DNA of 64,000 nucleotides, taken from positions 186,001-250,000 of the forward strand of contig NZ_CZRP01000013.1 of the NCBI RefSeq assembly GCF_001458115.1, in the 5' to 3' direction. The stretch comes from Gracilibacillus massiliensis (GTDB taxonomy: Bacteria; Bacillota; Bacilli; Bacillales; Amphibacillaceae). The position numbers and the translations under genes were made by a program. Numbering within the stretch: the first letter of the stretch is position 1; every line of letters starts with the position of its first letter. The notes below the pieces were generated by a model that was not told the DNA's origin, did no database searches, and saw only the letters and a list, made by a program, of their open reading frames with translations. This document shows, in pieces, positions 28,389 through 39,839 of the stretch.

Positions 28389-29448
28389 TGATCATGTCCT
28401 CCTTATCAGAGGTGTTATTTCTTTTTGTACCTCTAATCCGTTTTTTTACTGCTTCTGGAGGATTTACTTCAGGTGCACCTTCATGCAACAACCATGTTGC
28501 AGCATAATGAGTATCCGAAACTTTAAACATTGGAGGCTCTTCTTCGAGATCAATTTGCATGATGTATTCATTCCGAGCTGCAAAGGCATCCCCTTTCGGA
28601 GGATGAATTAAATCAGGTGGTGTACCTGGAATTGCTACTAATTTTTCTTCACCACTATCAACTGTTGGCATTGAGCCTAGTAACCCCCAAGTATACGGAT
28701 GTTTTGGATTATAAAACACATCGTCTACTGTGCCAATCTCAACAATTTTGCCTGCATACATAACAGCAACCCGGTCTGCTACATTAGCAACAACACCAAG
28801 GTCATGTGTAATGAAAATAATAGACGTATTCATCTTTTTTTGAATATCTTTCATTAATTCCAAAATCTGTGCTTGAATCGTCACATCAAGTGCCGTTGTT
28901 GGCTCATCTGCAATCAAAACTTTCGGATTACAAGCTAGAGCAATAGCGATAACAACCCTTTGTCTCATTCCTCCAGAAAACTGATGTGGGTATTGATTGA
29001 TTCGTTTTACAGGATCAGGAATTCCTACTAATTCCAACAATTCTAGTGCACGCTGTTTGGCATTTTTTTTCGATAAATTTTGGTGTAAGATAAGACCTTC
29101 CATAATCTGCTTTCCTATTTTCATCGTCGGATTTAGTGAAGTCATCGGATCTTGAAAGATCATAGATAAATCTTTGCCACGGATCTTCTGCATTTGTTTT
29201 TCAGAAAGTTTTGCTAAATTCTTATCTTCAAATAGTATTTCGCCTTTTGGAATGTTCCCGGCTGGCTTTGCTACCAATCCCATTAATGCTTTTGTGGTAA
29301 CGGATTTCCCTGACCCGGATTCACCAACGATGGCTAGGGTTTCGCCTTTTTTTAATGAAAAATTAACACCACGAACAGCTTGAACTTTACCACCATAAGT
29401 ATCAAACGTGACATGTAAATTTCGAACATCTAATATTGTATTAGCCAT
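28381..29448 (-). CDS. oppD: oligopeptide ABC transporter ATPase OppD
   Basis: About 355 residues. Walker A is [11 protein letters not shown], signature [15 protein letters not shown], Walker [14 protein letters not shown]; the C-terminal oligopeptide-type extension includes [15 protein letters not shown]. The start is ATG 29448, 8 bases after GAGGTG; another ATG at 29454 is only 2 bases from that site. It partners OppF. Confidence 0.96.
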   Translation of the reverse strand: MANTILDVRNLHVTFDTYGGKVQAVRGVNFSLKKGETLAIVGESGSGKSVTTKALMGLVAKPAGNIPKGEILFEDKNLAKLSEKQMQKIRGKDLSMIFQDPMTSLNPTMKIGKQIMEGLILHQNLSKKNAKQRALELLELVGIPDPVKRINQYPHQFSGGMRQRVVIAIALACNPKVLIADEPTTALDVTIQAQILELMKDIQKKMNTSIIFITHDLGVVANVADRVAVMYAGKIVEIGTVDDVFYNPKHPYTWGLLGSMPTVDSGEEKLVAIPGTPPDLIHPPKGDAFAARNEYIMQIDLEEEPPMFKVSDTHYAATWLLHEGAPEVNPPEAVKKRIRGTKRNNTSDKEDMINE

Positions 29449-29466
29449 TTTCATTCACCTCGCTTT

Positions 29467-30612
29467 TTATCGTCTCATTTTCGGATCTAACGCATCTCGC
29501 ATACCATCCGCTAAAATATTAAAGCCAATCATTAGTAAAGAAATAATCACTGCCGGATATAGAAGCATATATGGAAATACACGATAATCGTCAAATGCTG
29601 TATCTATCAATGTCCCTAATGAAGCATAGGGTGGTTGCAGGCCTAAACCAATGAAACTCAAAAATGCTTCAAAAAAAATCGCACTCGGTATGGTAAACAT
29701 AGTGTTAATAATGATGACACTCGTCACATTTGGAATTAAGTGTTTCATTAAAATCCTTTTATCGTTTGCTCCTAATGTGCGAGCAGCTAAAATAAATTCT
29801 TGATTTTCAAGTTTTAAAACTTGTCCACGCACGATTCGAGCCATTCCGATCCATCCAGTGATGGTAAGAGCGATTGTAATAGCGATCAAACCAGGGTCTA
29901 ATAACATAATGAATAGGATAACAACCACTAAATTCGGTATACCTGATAGAACCTCAATAATTCGTTGCATTATATTATCGGTACGTCCCCCGTAGTAACC
30001 AGAAACTCCACCATATAAAACACCGACAACCATATCGATTAAAGCAGCAAGAAAGCCAATATATAAAGATATTTGGGTTCCCTTCCATATTCTTGTCCAT
30101 AAGTCTCGCCCCATACTATCGGTACCAAACCAATAATATTCATCCTCTAGGCCTCTAGCTGCATAGATATCCACATCCATCGCTACCGTCATATAGCCAT
30201 TCTCACTTTCATCTGCAGTGAGAATCACTTCTGAGTTAAGTAAATAGTTCTCATCAATTTCATAGCCTTCTAATCCTCGTTTAATTGCATCCTCTTCTGT
30301 ACTTCCTTGTACCTCGTAGGTTTGTTTTCCATCTAACCCTAACCACTCTAAGCCTTGTACTTTGGGAGGCATGTAGGCTAAATCATAATTGGGATCATCA
30401 AATTCATACTTATTCATATATGGTCCTACAAGTGCCAGTAAAATTATGAAGGCTAATACAAGTAAACCAAATATGGCACCTTTATTTTTTCGAAGCCGTA
30501 ACCAAGCATCCTTCCAATAGGAGAGTTGTGGACGTGATAATTGTTCACCGGCATCCTCTGTAAGCTGAATGCGTTTGAACTTTTCTCGATTATACGTAGG
30601 TTCTTTATCCAT
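29467..30612 (-). CDS. oppC: oligopeptide ABC transporter permease OppC
   Basis: The 381-residue protein has six membrane segments and the permease coupling (EAA) loop in EFILAARTLGANDKRILMKH. A long extracytoplasmic insertion between the first two membrane segments (about residues 70-165) makes it longer than the common 300-residue OppC. A Pro-rich soluble N-terminus of about 40 residues precedes helix 1. Its ATG overlaps the oppB stop by one base (TAATG). Confidence 0.94.
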   Translation of the reverse strand: MDKEPTYNREKFKRIQLTEDAGEQLSRPQLSYWKDAWLRLRKNKGAIFGLLVLAFIILLALVGPYMNKYEFDDPNYDLAYMPPKVQGLEWLGLDGKQTYEVQGSTEEDAIKRGLEGYEIDENYLLNSEVILTADESENGYMTVAMDVDIYAARGLEDEYYWFGTDSMGRDLWTRIWKGTQISLYIGFLAALIDMVVGVLYGGVSGYYGGRTDNIMQRIIEVLSGIPNLVVVILFIMLLDPGLIAITIALTITGWIGMARIVRGQVLKLENQEFILAARTLGANDKRILMKHLIPNVTSVIIINTMFTIPSAIFFEAFLSFIGLGLQPPYASLGTLIDTAFDDYRVFPYMLLYPAVIISLLMIGFNILADGMRDALDPKMRR

Positions 30613-31544
30613 TAGTCCTTCCCTCCTGTTAAACGAATTCTTGGATCTATCAAGCCATATAGTAAATCAACAATTAATATTACCACGACAAATAAAACAG
30701 AAAATAGCATCGTCGTTCCCATAATTACGGGATAATCATTTACACTTATCGATCTGACGAATTGTTCTCCAATACCTGGAATGGCAAAGATTTGCTCAAC
30801 TACAAGCGTTCCTGTCATTAAACTTACTGTCATTGGTCCTAAAACCGTTATCACTGGAATTAAAGCATTTCTTAGGGCATGTTTGAACATAATCGTATTA
30901 TTGGATACTCCTTTTGCCCGTGCTAATTCAATATAATCAGACCCTAATACTTCAAGCATCTCTGTACGCATAAACCTAGCACAAATAGCCATTGGAAAAA
31001 TCATCAAAGCGATTGTAGGTAATACAGTATAAATAGGTCCTTCCCAGAATGACGGGGGAAAAATCCTCCATTGCACCGCTAAATAATATTGCAATAAACC
31101 TGCAAATACAAAAGAAGGAATCGATATACCAATTACCGCAATCACATTGGACGAATAATCAACCCAAGTATTGTGTCTTATTGCAGCGACCATTCCTAAT
31201 ATGATTCCGAGGATAGAGCCTATCACTAATGCTTGGGCACCTAAGTGTGCGGATGGTCCCAACCGATCAAGTATAATGCTTGTAACAGAACGATTATCAT
31301 ATTGAAAAGATACACCTAAGTCACCTTGAAGCATATTACTAATATATCTAACGTACTGAACAGGCACAGGATCATTTAATCCATATTCTTCCAAAAGTAT
31401 TTCTTCTTGTTCTGCCGTCATTTTTCCGCCTAATTCATTAAAAGGAGAGCCAGGCAAAAATTGCATCAGAACAAATGTAGCGGTTGCTATTATAAATAAT
31501 GTAATTAACATATAGACGATTCGTTGAATAATGTACTTGACCAT
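30612..31544 (-). CDS. oppB: oligopeptide ABC transporter permease OppB
   Basis: About 310 residues with six membrane segments, the N-terminal phrase YIIQRIVYMLITLFIIATATF and the coupling loop DYIELARAKGVSNNTIMFKH. I chose ATG 31544, 8 bases after AGGAGG; ATG 31547 is 5 bases away and also possible. It forms the membrane channel with OppC. A hairpin between oppA and oppB probably lowers its expression relative to oppA. Confidence 0.93.
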   Translation of the reverse strand: MVKYIIQRIVYMLITLFIIATATFVLMQFLPGSPFNELGGKMTAEQEEILLEEYGLNDPVPVQYVRYISNMLQGDLGVSFQYDNRSVTSIILDRLGPSAHLGAQALVIGSILGIILGMVAAIRHNTWVDYSSNVIAVIGISIPSFVFAGLLQYYLAVQWRIFPPSFWEGPIYTVLPTIALMIFPMAICARFMRTEMLEVLGSDYIELARAKGVSNNTIMFKHALRNALIPVITVLGPMTVSLMTGTLVVEQIFAIPGIGEQFVRSISVNDYPVIMGTTMLFSVLFVVVILIVDLLYGLIDPRIRLTGGKD

Positions 31545-31597
31545 CATTTGCACCTCCTAAACAATAAAAGTTAACTACGATTTCTATGTGAACAGGG

Positions 31598-31638
31598 CAA
31601 AAGAGAGTATAGCAATCCAATAGATATGCTATACTCCC
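31598..31638 (-). terminator. oppA-oppB intercistronic attenuator
   Basis: GAGTATAGCA (31605-31614) pairs perfectly with TGCTATACTC (31627-31636), followed on the minus strand by TCTTTTG. It lies inside the operon, so it would let most transcripts stop after oppA and fewer reach oppBCDF. This fits the need for excess binding protein. Confidence 0.8.
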
Positions 31639-31672
31639 TTAACCTCATGCTCTCAAATCAGATGAACTTAGC

Positions 31673-33376
31673 TTATTTTTCAAGGTCAACGTATTTAAAG
31701 CTGTAATCATTACCAAATGGATTTAATTGATCCATTCCTTTCACATAGCCTTTAGCAAGCACGGACGTTTTACGTTGCATAATTGGTGCGATGGCAGCAT
31801 CTTCCAGTGCAATTTTTTCTGCTTCTTGCATTGCTTCAAAACGTTCAACAGGATTTGTCGCTAATTCTCCTTTTGCAGCATTAACAAGTTCGTCATACTC
31901 TTGATTTGAGTAACCAATATCGTTGTTTTCACCATCTGTTATCCACAGGTCTACAAATGAAATTGCATCTTTGTAGTCAGGTCCCCAACCTGAGACAGCT
32001 AATTCATAGTCTTGTTCACGCATTATCTCAAGTTGCTGTGCCCAAGGTACATTCACAGCTTCAATTGTTAAGCCTTCAAGGTTCTTTTCTAGTTCTGTTT
32101 TCATAAATTCACTTATATTTTTTGCTACATCACTATCTCCACTTAAGAAACTTAGCGTTATTTCTTCAAATCCCAATTCTTCTTTAGCCATATTCCATGC
32201 TTCTTTTGCAGCTTCTACATCATAAGCCAATACGTCACTCCCGGTTTGGAAGTCTTCACCTGTTTCAGGATGTTCGACAAAATTTTCTGGAACAAAGAAG
32301 TTGACTGGATTAGAGTCATTACCATAAACAACATCGATATATGCTTGCTTGTCAAAAGCTTTTGCTAATGCTTTTCTAAAATTTAAATTTTGCATTTCTT
32401 CACTAGCAGATTCGGACGCTTGATTCATTTTCATCCAGAATACACTTGTTTCAGCTAACGAATTAAATTCAGGACTTGTTTGATTGTCTTTTACTTGTGC
32501 ACCTGATAGTGAAACACGATCTAGTTCGCCTACTTCATAGTTAGATAATGCGGTATCTGCTTCTTTAATAACTTTTACTGAGATACCATCTAGCGCTACA
32601 TTTTCAGCATCCCAATAATTTTCGTTCTTTTCTAATTCCCAACCAGCTTCAGCGTTCCATTCTGTCATTTTGAATGGCCCATTGGAAAGAATGTTTTCTG
32701 GTGCTAACGCAAAGTCATCACCTTGTTCTTCTACGAATGCTTGATTCATCGGTAAGAATGTTGGAAACGCTGCATACGATTCAAAATATGGGACCGGTTT
32801 TTCTAATTCCACCACAAATGTATGATCATCTGGAGCACTAACTGCTAATTCGGATGGCTCAATATCTCCGGCATATACTTCGGCTGCATTTTTAAGCTTT
32901 CCACTCATTAAGTAATTTGCATAGAATGATTTATTATCTGGATTAATCGCACGTTGCCAACCATATACAAAATCTTGTGCAGTGACTGGATCCCCGTTTT
33001 CCCATTGTGCATCTTCACGCAAATGGAATGTATACGTTAATTCATCTTCACTTACTTCTGTTTCCTCTTTTTTAGCAATACCTGAAACGATTTCACCTTC
33101 AGGAGCTAAACGATATAAGCCCTCGTATACCGTGTCTGTATATTGAATCGATACATTATCTTCTGCTAGAATCGGATCCATGGTTGGAATATCCGAAGTG
33201 GAAGCAACACGTAATACTTTGTCTCCTTTTGATCCCTCTGATTGTTCTTCAGTGTCTTGTTGCTGAGAACTGTCTTGTGCATCTTCATTATTGTTATCGT
33301 TTTCAAAAGAACACGCTGCCAGTACTAAAGTTAAAATAAAAGTTAATACTAATAAAAACAATTTTGTTTGCCTCAT
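31673..33376 (-). CDS. oppA: oligopeptide-binding lipoprotein OppA
   Basis: The 567-residue protein is an SBP family 5 binding protein. It has a lipoprotein signal (LTLVLAAC, Cys at residue 22), a Gln/Glu/Ser-rich linker, then the family phrases RVASTSDIPTMDPILAEDN and YTFHLREDAQWENGDPVTA. It is anchored in the outer leaflet and hands peptides to OppBC. Ribosome site AAGGGGG. It is the first gene of oppABCDF and is divergent from the trpS side, as in B. subtilis. Confidence 0.96.
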   Translation of the reverse strand: MRQTKLFLLVLTFILTLVLAACSFENDNNNEDAQDSSQQQDTEEQSEGSKGDKVLRVASTSDIPTMDPILAEDNVSIQYTDTVYEGLYRLAPEGEIVSGIAKKEETEVSEDELTYTFHLREDAQWENGDPVTAQDFVYGWQRAINPDNKSFYANYLMSGKLKNAAEVYAGDIEPSELAVSAPDDHTFVVELEKPVPYFESYAAFPTFLPMNQAFVEEQGDDFALAPENILSNGPFKMTEWNAEAGWELEKNENYWDAENVALDGISVKVIKEADTALSNYEVGELDRVSLSGAQVKDNQTSPEFNSLAETSVFWMKMNQASESASEEMQNLNFRKALAKAFDKQAYIDVVYGNDSNPVNFFVPENFVEHPETGEDFQTGSDVLAYDVEAAKEAWNMAKEELGFEEITLSFLSGDSDVAKNISEFMKTELEKNLEGLTIEAVNVPWAQQLEIMREQDYELAVSGWGPDYKDAISFVDLWITDGENNDIGYSNQEYDELVNAAKGELATNPVERFEAMQEAEKIALEDAAIAPIMQRKTSVLAKGYVKGMDQLNPFGNDYSFKYVDLEK

Positions 33377-33602
33377 CTTGATGTTACCCCCTTATGTTTT
33401 TTATTTTTATCGACAAACTTCACAATTAACATGTTACAGTTAAGTTTCAAATATTTCACTATACTTTTTGAACTATTTCGACACAAACGTTAATAATCGG
33501 TAGTTACATAGATATAAATAGTAACTTTGTCTTATGTCTTTTTAAAAAATTGATACTCATTGAAAAATAAGTAATAATACGTATATAGAAAGGAAGATCT
33601 AA

Positions 33603-33962
33603 TTGCAAAAATATTATAAGCATATAGTATTGTTCATCTTTCATGTCTTAGCATGCCTAACAATTACAATGATTATTCATCAGAAAATGATGTTAATTAC
33701 TTTGATTAATACAATTTTTTATTTAGCAATTACTTATTTAATCAATGGATTATATTTATATGTAGTTTCAAAGCGTTTTTTTGACATCACGGCTAAAAGT
33801 TTCAGAAAGATATTTTCTAGTCATAAAGGTTCAGTTTTAGTTACGGATGAGCAAAGACTCCCATCTGAGCAGATAAATAATAAGAGTATCTATTTCTTTC
33901 TATTACATGGAATAATACTTAATTTCTTTATGCTAATTCTTTTAATTTTTCATTATCTCTAA
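33603..33962 (+). CDS. small membrane protein (possibly DUF3899)
   Basis: A 119-residue protein starting at TTG 33603 after AAAGGAAG. It has two membrane segments near the N-terminus (VLFIFHVLACLTITMII, INTIFYLAITYLINGLYLY), a basic cytosolic stretch with SKRFFDITAKSFRKIFSS, and one C-terminal membrane segment. This plan resembles small DUF3899 proteins of Bacillaceae, but I am not certain. It lies between oppA and the trpS T-box. Confidence 0.6.
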   Translation: MQKYYKHIVLFIFHVLACLTITMIIHQKMMLITLINTIFYLAITYLINGLYLYVVSKRFFDITAKSFRKIFSSHKGSVLVTDEQRLPSEQINNKSIYFFLLHGIILNFFMLILLIFHYL

Positions 33963-34019
33963 AGATGCTTGAAAAATACTTAAAAATTCTATATAATTCA
34001 ATAAAATATATTGTTAAGA

Positions 34020-34240
34020 AAATGAAAAACGGAGTACTCATTTGCCGCTAGTTGAAGAGAGCCTAAGCATGCTGAGAATAGGTACTATGCAAAGAGGAAT
34101 TTGGGGTTTTTCGATACTATTTTCTGTGTAGCTAGGCATTACTAGTAACGGATAAGTGATCACAATTTTTGTGATAACAAGGGTGGCACCGCGGTTCATT
34201 CGTCCCTTAACTCGGGAGAAGAATGGGCTTTTTTTATTGC
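34020..34240 (+). promoter_or_regulatory. tryptophan T-box leader of trpS
   Basis: The T-box sequence AAGGGTGGCACCGCGG is at 34179-34194, followed by a terminator (CATTC-TCCC paired with GGGA-GAATG, then T7) at about 34196-34238. Stem III is GTGATCACAATTTTTGTGAT (34156-34175). Within the stem I region GAATTTGG offers a TGG (Trp) specifier codon at 34102-34104, matching the downstream gene. Uncharged tRNA-Trp would stabilise the antiterminator and allow trpS transcription. Confidence 0.92.
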
Positions 34241-34311
34241 AGAAAAATTTAAAAGTGAGACATCTATCAATGGGAGTTTTATATTCCCTCTCATCGTGAT
34301 TAGATACTTAG

Positions 34312-35362
<1,051 letters not shown>

Positions 35363-35364
<2 letters not shown>

Positions 35365-35402
35365 AAACAACTCCCGTTTTGATAAAACGGGAGTTGTTTT
35401 TA
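35363..35402. terminator. bidirectional terminator between trpS and yjbA
   Basis: A 17-bp perfect stem, AAAACAACTCCCGTTTT and its complement, with a GAT loop and T-tracts both ways, separates two convergent genes. Confidence 0.93.
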
Positions 35403-35430
35403 TACTTCCTTACTTGGCTTAACAATCTTC

Positions 35431-36189
35431 TTATGAACGCAAGGACTTGGTTGGATAGGGTTGTTGTTCTCTTTCCCAGATATCTTCGTAAAAGGTTTGG
35501 CCTTTGATAATTTGTCTACAAAACAATTCGTGCCGTTCACTCCAACCTTCTACCAATTCTTGATAGAGAGAATTCCATGCTTGTTTATGCGACATATTTT
35601 TAATCTTCGAATAGTTTTCCGGTGACCATTCTGTTAGCCAATATCTTATCTCTTCTAAACAATTCCCTACTTCTAACTGATCTAGTGCAATCATTAGCAA
35701 TTGTTTTAGCTGACGTTCTTTCCTTGTTAAACCTACCATATACTCCGGAGGTAATGATAAAATATGAAATTCTTTATCTGTGTAATTTGGAATTTGAAAT
35801 GTCTTTGCTGTTCTACCTTGTATTAAATCCAACACCAAGCGTTCTTGTCGTGGAATCAACCTACTTTTTCTGATTGGTATATGATATCCCATTGTATCAA
35901 TTGCTAATATTGACTTCCCATCAGTAAGAATACAGGCATAATCCAGTACTTTCCGTTCTTGATTCTTTCGAATATACGCTCGTTGATAGATTTGATCTAA
36001 CATAGTTTGGGGGATATCTTGCAGATCATTTTCAATATACTGAAAGGTTTGGCCATCGATGAATAACACAGGAGCTTGATCTAGAATTTCAATACCATCA
36101 GATTTTCGCCATTCATGAAATGAACAGATATTATATCCGTTCTCTTCACCTTCAAACCAATTGACCCATACATCATGCACATATAACAT
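35431..36189 (-). CDS. yjbA: YjbA family protein (UPF0736/DUF3603)
   Basis: The start ATG 36189 gives 252 residues beginning [20 protein letters not shown], the typical YjbA N-terminus; GTGAGGG lies 9 bases upstream. Other family phrases are [20 protein letters not shown] and [16 protein letters not shown]. It is a soluble protein of about the same length as B. subtilis YjbA, which also neighbours trpS. No function is established. Confidence 0.88.
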   Translation of the reverse strand: MLYVHDVWVNWFEGEENGYNICSFHEWRKSDGIEILDQAPVLFIDGQTFQYIENDLQDIPQTMLDQIYQRAYIRKNQERKVLDYACILTDGKSILAIDTMGYHIPIRKSRLIPRQERLVLDLIQGRTAKTFQIPNYTDKEFHILSLPPEYMVGLTRKERQLKQLLMIALDQLEVGNCLEEIRYWLTEWSPENYSKIKNMSHKQAWNSLYQELVEGWSERHELFCRQIIKGQTFYEDIWEREQQPYPTKSLRS

Positions 36190-36266
36190 ATGACGAACCC
36201 TCACTTTTGCTAATCTGTTTATCCAACAGTATGACCAATAGAGATTAATTTATTCTTTTCTTGTTA

Positions 36267-36479
36267 TTATTTTACAGAAAAAAGTGACATTTTTTGGACA
36301 GAGATTCCCATAATTATTATTCCTATTAATAAAAAATAACACTCTATTTTAGTTTGGATAATTGCTAGATAATCGATAATGGTTAAACCTGCAGGAATAA
36401 AATTCAAATAAAGAATGATGGAAATTCCTCCAGAAATCGATAAACCAAAACCTACTAAAAAAATCAAAACATAAATCAC
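36267..36479 (-). CDS. small two-segment membrane protein
   Basis: A 70-residue protein starting with GTG 36479, 9 bases after AAGGGG. Two membrane segments (about residues 3-28 and 45-62) bracket a short loop with IIDYLAIIQTKIECYF. I do not recognise a named family. It lies upstream of yjbA on the same strand with a 77-base gap and could be co-transcribed. A repeat element begins about 55 bases upstream. Confidence 0.65.
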   Translation of the reverse strand: MIYVLIFLVGFGLSISGGISIILYLNFIPAGLTIIDYLAIIQTKIECYFLLIGIIIMGISVQKMSLFSVK

Positions 36480-36534
36480 ACCAAACCGCCCCTTAACCGT
36501 TTATAAAAGTATATGTACAAGCAGTAAATCTATT

Positions 36535-37180
36535 ACTAAAGATGAAAGCAGATGTAATACTCTCAAACACAAACATAATAAATGAACATTTGAAGGATTA
36601 TGCGGTATAACTGAGATAACCATTTTGAAATGATATATGCCCACAGAAACCGCTGCGGCTTGCCCACTTCCCTTTTACCACGGGCACAAGTGCAACATCT
36701 ACTCAAGCAAGCTTTCGTAGTGTTTTCTATGCAGTGGGGTTTTCCCTTCAGCTAACTTTTCCAAGCAAAAACCGCATGGAAAAGTGGATCTTCAGGGAAA
36801 ACGATCCCACAGGAGTGGAAGTGGCCGCCTTCGCTGAATCAAATTCTACAACTATTGCAAATGCTAGCATTTTGGATTATTACAGATATGAACATATTTT
36901 GTTAATTATGATAGGTAATCTAAAGACAAATGAATAGACAATATGGAATACCGCCAACATGATTATTCTTGCTTTAGTTGAAGAGCATTAAAAAGCGCAG
37001 GCGTCCGTTTCCACTCCTGCGGGAAGTTTTTATCCGAAGATCCACTTTTTAAGCGAACTTTGCTTAAAAAGTTAGCTGAGGAGAAAAACCCGCGGAAAGG
37101 GAAATGGACAAGCCGGAGCGATTGTTACGCAGTTCTAAAATCTCATAATTACCACCAGGGTTTTGTCGCTTTGTCCAGCT
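36535..37180. repeat. interspersed hairpin element, copy E6
   Basis: The left unit (about 36625-36855) carries the optional submodule (36673-36735) nearly identical to that in E1 and E7; inner arms are TTTTCCAAGC/GCATGGAAAA. The right unit (about 36995-37155) has perfect inner arms TTTTTAAGC/GCTTAAAAA. The centre (about 36855-36990) is less like E3/E5. It ends at CTTTGTCC about 75 bases from the fabF stop. ORFs reading through it follow the hairpins and are not genes. Confidence 0.85.
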
Positions 37181-37190
37181 TTTATGCAAC

Positions 37191-37243
37191 GAAAAACCGA
37201 CCGATCTAAATTCTTTGGAGAATTTGAACCGGTCGGTTTTTAT
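37191..37243 (-). terminator. fabF terminator
   Basis: AAAAACCGACC pairs with GGTCGGTTTTT, enclosing a smaller AAATTCT/AGAATTT hairpin, with a T-tract on the minus strand. Lies 10 bases beyond the fabF stop. Confidence 0.88.
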
Positions 37244-37252
37244 ATTTTTCAT

Positions 37253-38494
37253 TTATCCTTGATATTTTTTAAAGGCTAATGTTACATTATGCCCACCAAA
37301 GCCTAAGGAGTTACTTATCGCTATATTTACTTCTTTTTCGATTGCCTTGTTTGGCACATAATTAAGGTCACATGCTTCATCAGGTGTTTCATAATTAACG
37401 GTTGGCGGTAGAATACTGTCTTGAATAGCTTTTACACAAGCGATCGATTCAATCGCACCTGCTGCCCCTAATAAATGTCCTGTCATTGACTTTGTTGAAG
37501 AGACATTAAATTGATATGCGTGATCTTTAAAAACAGTCTTAATAGCTTGCGTTTCAAAAGAATCATTATATTCTGTACTCGTTCCATGAGCATTGACATA
37601 GTCAACTTCTTCAGGTGAGATCCCTGCATCGTCAATTGCCTGCTGCATTGCACGTGCTGCCCCTTCTCCTTCTGGGGCAGGTGATGTAATGTGATAGGCA
37701 TCACCAGATGCACCATAACCGACAATTTCAGCATAGATGGTCGCACCACGTTGTTGTGCTGATTCTAATGATTCAATCACCAAAATACCGGCACCTTCGC
37801 CCATTACGAAACCATCACGATTTTTATCAAAAGGTCTGCTCGCTGTCTTCGGATCATCATTAAATGATAATGCTTTAGCAGTTGAAAAGCCCGCGAACGA
37901 CATTGGAGTTAATGGCGCTTCTGCTCCACCTGTTATCATATAATCGGCATCTCCACGCTCGATAACTTTATAGGCATCACCAATCGAGTTCGCACCTGAA
38001 GCACATGCCGTTACCGAACAGTTATTAATCCCTTTGGCTCCTAGTTGAATCGAAACCTGTCCTGCTGCCATATCTGGAATTAACATTGGAACGAAAAATG
38101 GACTAACTCTACGGTAGCCTTTATCCATAAATTTTCTAAATTGCTCGTCATATGTTGCCATGCCACCAATACCAGAACCGATCCACACCCCTACACGTGG
38201 CGCAATTTCATCGGTAATATCTAGGTTAGCATCTTCTACAGCCATTTTTGCTGCACCTACCGCATACTGTGTGAATAAGTCCATCCGTTTAGCTTCTTTT
38301 TTCTCCATGTATTCGGTTGGATCCCAGTCTTTAATCTCACCAGCCACTTTCGCCGGAAAGTCGTCTTTATTTACTTTCGTAACATAATCGATCCCAGAAG
38401 TACCTGATTTTAAATGATCCCAAAATTGATTCACTTTATTGCCTAATGGTGTTACAGCACCCATACCAGTAATAACTACTCGATTTTTTTTCAT
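37253..38494 (-). CDS. fabF: 3-oxoacyl-ACP synthase II FabF
   Basis: FabF performs the condensing step of fatty-acid elongation. The 413-residue protein has the Cys nucleophile in [12 protein letters not shown], the first His in [11 protein letters not shown] and the second in [15 protein letters not shown], and ends with [12 protein letters not shown]. These are the full Cys-His-His set. Ribosome site GGGAGGA. It follows fabH by 21 bases in one operon, which is probably controlled by FapR. Confidence 0.97.
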   Translation of the reverse strand: MKKNRVVITGMGAVTPLGNKVNQFWDHLKSGTSGIDYVTKVNKDDFPAKVAGEIKDWDPTEYMEKKEAKRMDLFTQYAVGAAKMAVEDANLDITDEIAPRVGVWIGSGIGGMATYDEQFRKFMDKGYRRVSPFFVPMLIPDMAAGQVSIQLGAKGINNCSVTACASGANSIGDAYKVIERGDADYMITGGAEAPLTPMSFAGFSTAKALSFNDDPKTASRPFDKNRDGFVMGEGAGILVIESLESAQQRGATIYAEIVGYGASGDAYHITSPAPEGEGAARAMQQAIDDAGISPEEVDYVNAHGTSTEYNDSFETQAIKTVFKDHAYQFNVSSTKSMTGHLLGAAGAIESIACVKAIQDSILPPTVNYETPDEACDLNYVPNKAIEKEVNIAISNSLGFGGHNVTLAFKKYQG

Positions 38495-38515
38495 TACGAT
38501 TCCTCCCTTTTCCTT

Positions 38516-39451
38516 CTATTTACCCCATTTTAATGCAACAGCTCCCCATGTTAAGCCTCCACCGAAACCAACAAGGACAACTAAATCATTTTCTTTTATT
38601 TTACCGTTTTTTACACCTTCAGACAAAGCAATCGGTATCGATGCTGCTGACGTGTTTCCATACTTATTGACATTAACCGCCATTCGATCTTCAGCAATAC
38701 CTAAACGCTGTCTAGCTGCTTCCATAATTCTAATATTTGCTTGGTGTGGTATTAAATAATCTACATCTTCTTTATCATATCCTGCCTTTTCGACAACATG
38801 TACTGAAGATTCCGGCATTTGTCGAACAGCGAATTTGAATACTTCTCTTCCATTCATAAAAATATAATCATCATTTTGTGCCAAATGCTGACCACCACTG
38901 CCGTCTGCACCTAACTCAAACGATAATACTCCTTTATCTTCACTAACTGGACCCATTATAGCTGCCCCTGCTCCATCACCGAAAAGAACACAGGTGTTGC
39001 GATCAGTCCAATCCGTAATCTTCGATAATTTCTCTGCACCTATTATGAGTACATGTTTATAAGCGCCTGTTTCAATAAATTGTTTTGCGGTAATCATACC
39101 ATACATAAACCCTGCACAAGCAGCACTTATATCCATGGCAGCTGCTTTATTGGCCTTTAGACGATCCTGCAATTTACATGCAACAGTTGGAAAAGGCTGA
39201 TCAGGTGTAACGGTTGCTACTAGTATTAGGTCAAGATCTTCTCCCGTTAATCCTGCTTCTTGCAATGCCTGGTCTGCTGCTTTAAAAGCCATATCTGATG
39301 TATCTTCATTATCTGCTGCGATTCGTCGCTCTTCTATACCTGTTCTCGTGCGAATCCATTCATCATTAGTATCTACAATTTGTTCCATATCTTTGTTGGT
39401 CAGTATTTTTTCAGGTACAAAATGTCCGGTACCTAAAATCCCTGCTTTCAT
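38516..39451 (-). CDS. fabH: 3-oxoacyl-ACP synthase III FabH
   Basis: FabH starts fatty-acid synthesis by joining acyl-CoA and malonyl-ACP. I choose the third of three consecutive ATGs (39451), 9 bases after GGAAGG, giving 311 residues beginning [19 protein letters not shown] as in B. subtilis FabHA. Catalytic residues are Cys in [12 protein letters not shown], His in [12 protein letters not shown] and Asn in [12 protein letters not shown]. It precedes fabF. A FapR-like box lies 40-56 bases upstream. Confidence 0.97.
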   Translation of the reverse strand: MKAGILGTGHFVPEKILTNKDMEQIVDTNDEWIRTRTGIEERRIAADNEDTSDMAFKAADQALQEAGLTGEDLDLILVATVTPDQPFPTVACKLQDRLKANKAAAMDISAACAGFMYGMITAKQFIETGAYKHVLIIGAEKLSKITDWTDRNTCVLFGDGAGAAIMGPVSEDKGVLSFELGADGSGGQHLAQNDDYIFMNGREVFKFAVRQMPESSVHVVEKAGYDKEDVDYLIPHQANIRIMEAARQRLGIAEDRMAVNVNKYGNTSAASIPIALSEGVKNGKIKENDLVVLVGFGGGLTWGAVALKWGK

Positions 39452-39490
39452 CATCATTATCCTTCCTCTCAAAGGAATTATTATCAAATA

Positions 39491-39507
39491 TTAAGACTTG
39501 GTACTAA
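39491..39507 (-). promoter_or_regulatory. FapR operator upstream of fabH-fabF
   Basis: TTAAGACTTGGTACTAA is a close match to the FapR palindrome (TTAG-TAC-...-GTA-CTAA); the GTACTAA half is exact. With the site before fabI it suggests joint malonyl-CoA control of both loci. Confidence 0.72.
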
Positions 39508-39606
39508 TTTTATCGTAAACTTTTATTTTTTTCAAGTCTAATTTATTGAATTAACCCAGCCAGTGTGATCATTTATTCATACCATATAGTATTGGAGGGA
39601 TCTTTT

Positions 39607-39807
39607 ATGAGCGAACAGCAACAAACAAATCGTTTTGATGACATGATGTTCGGTAAGCGCCAAACGAAGGAAGATGTGGTAAAAGATGATGATTTATCAG
39701 AAGAATCAGAGGAGTCATTTGATTTGTTTCAAACGATCCAGTTAGTAAATGATACTTATCAAAAATTGTCTCCATTTAAAAAATTCATTAAAAACCCATT
39801 TAAGTAA
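39607..39807 (+). CDS. small hypothetical protein divergent from fabH
   Basis: The ATG 39607 follows TTGGAGGGA and gives 66 residues. An N-terminal NRFDDMMFGKRQ is followed by an acidic middle and a C-terminal amphipathic, basic segment NDTYQKLSPFKKFIKNPFK. I do not recognise a named family. It occupies the place where small genes (comZ, yjzB) lie in B. subtilis, but it does not look like ComZ. A cytosolic or membrane-surface role is possible. Confidence 0.65.
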   Translation: MSEQQQTNRFDDMMFGKRQTKEDVVKDDDLSEESEESFDLFQTIQLVNDTYQKLSPFKKFIKNPFK

Positions 39808-39839
39808 CATCCTCACCCAATTATCCCTTGCATATAAAA

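Noticed and set aside
39607-39807. comZ for the small gene near fabH and med
   Set aside because: The translation has no likeness to ComZ and is on the opposite strand from med.
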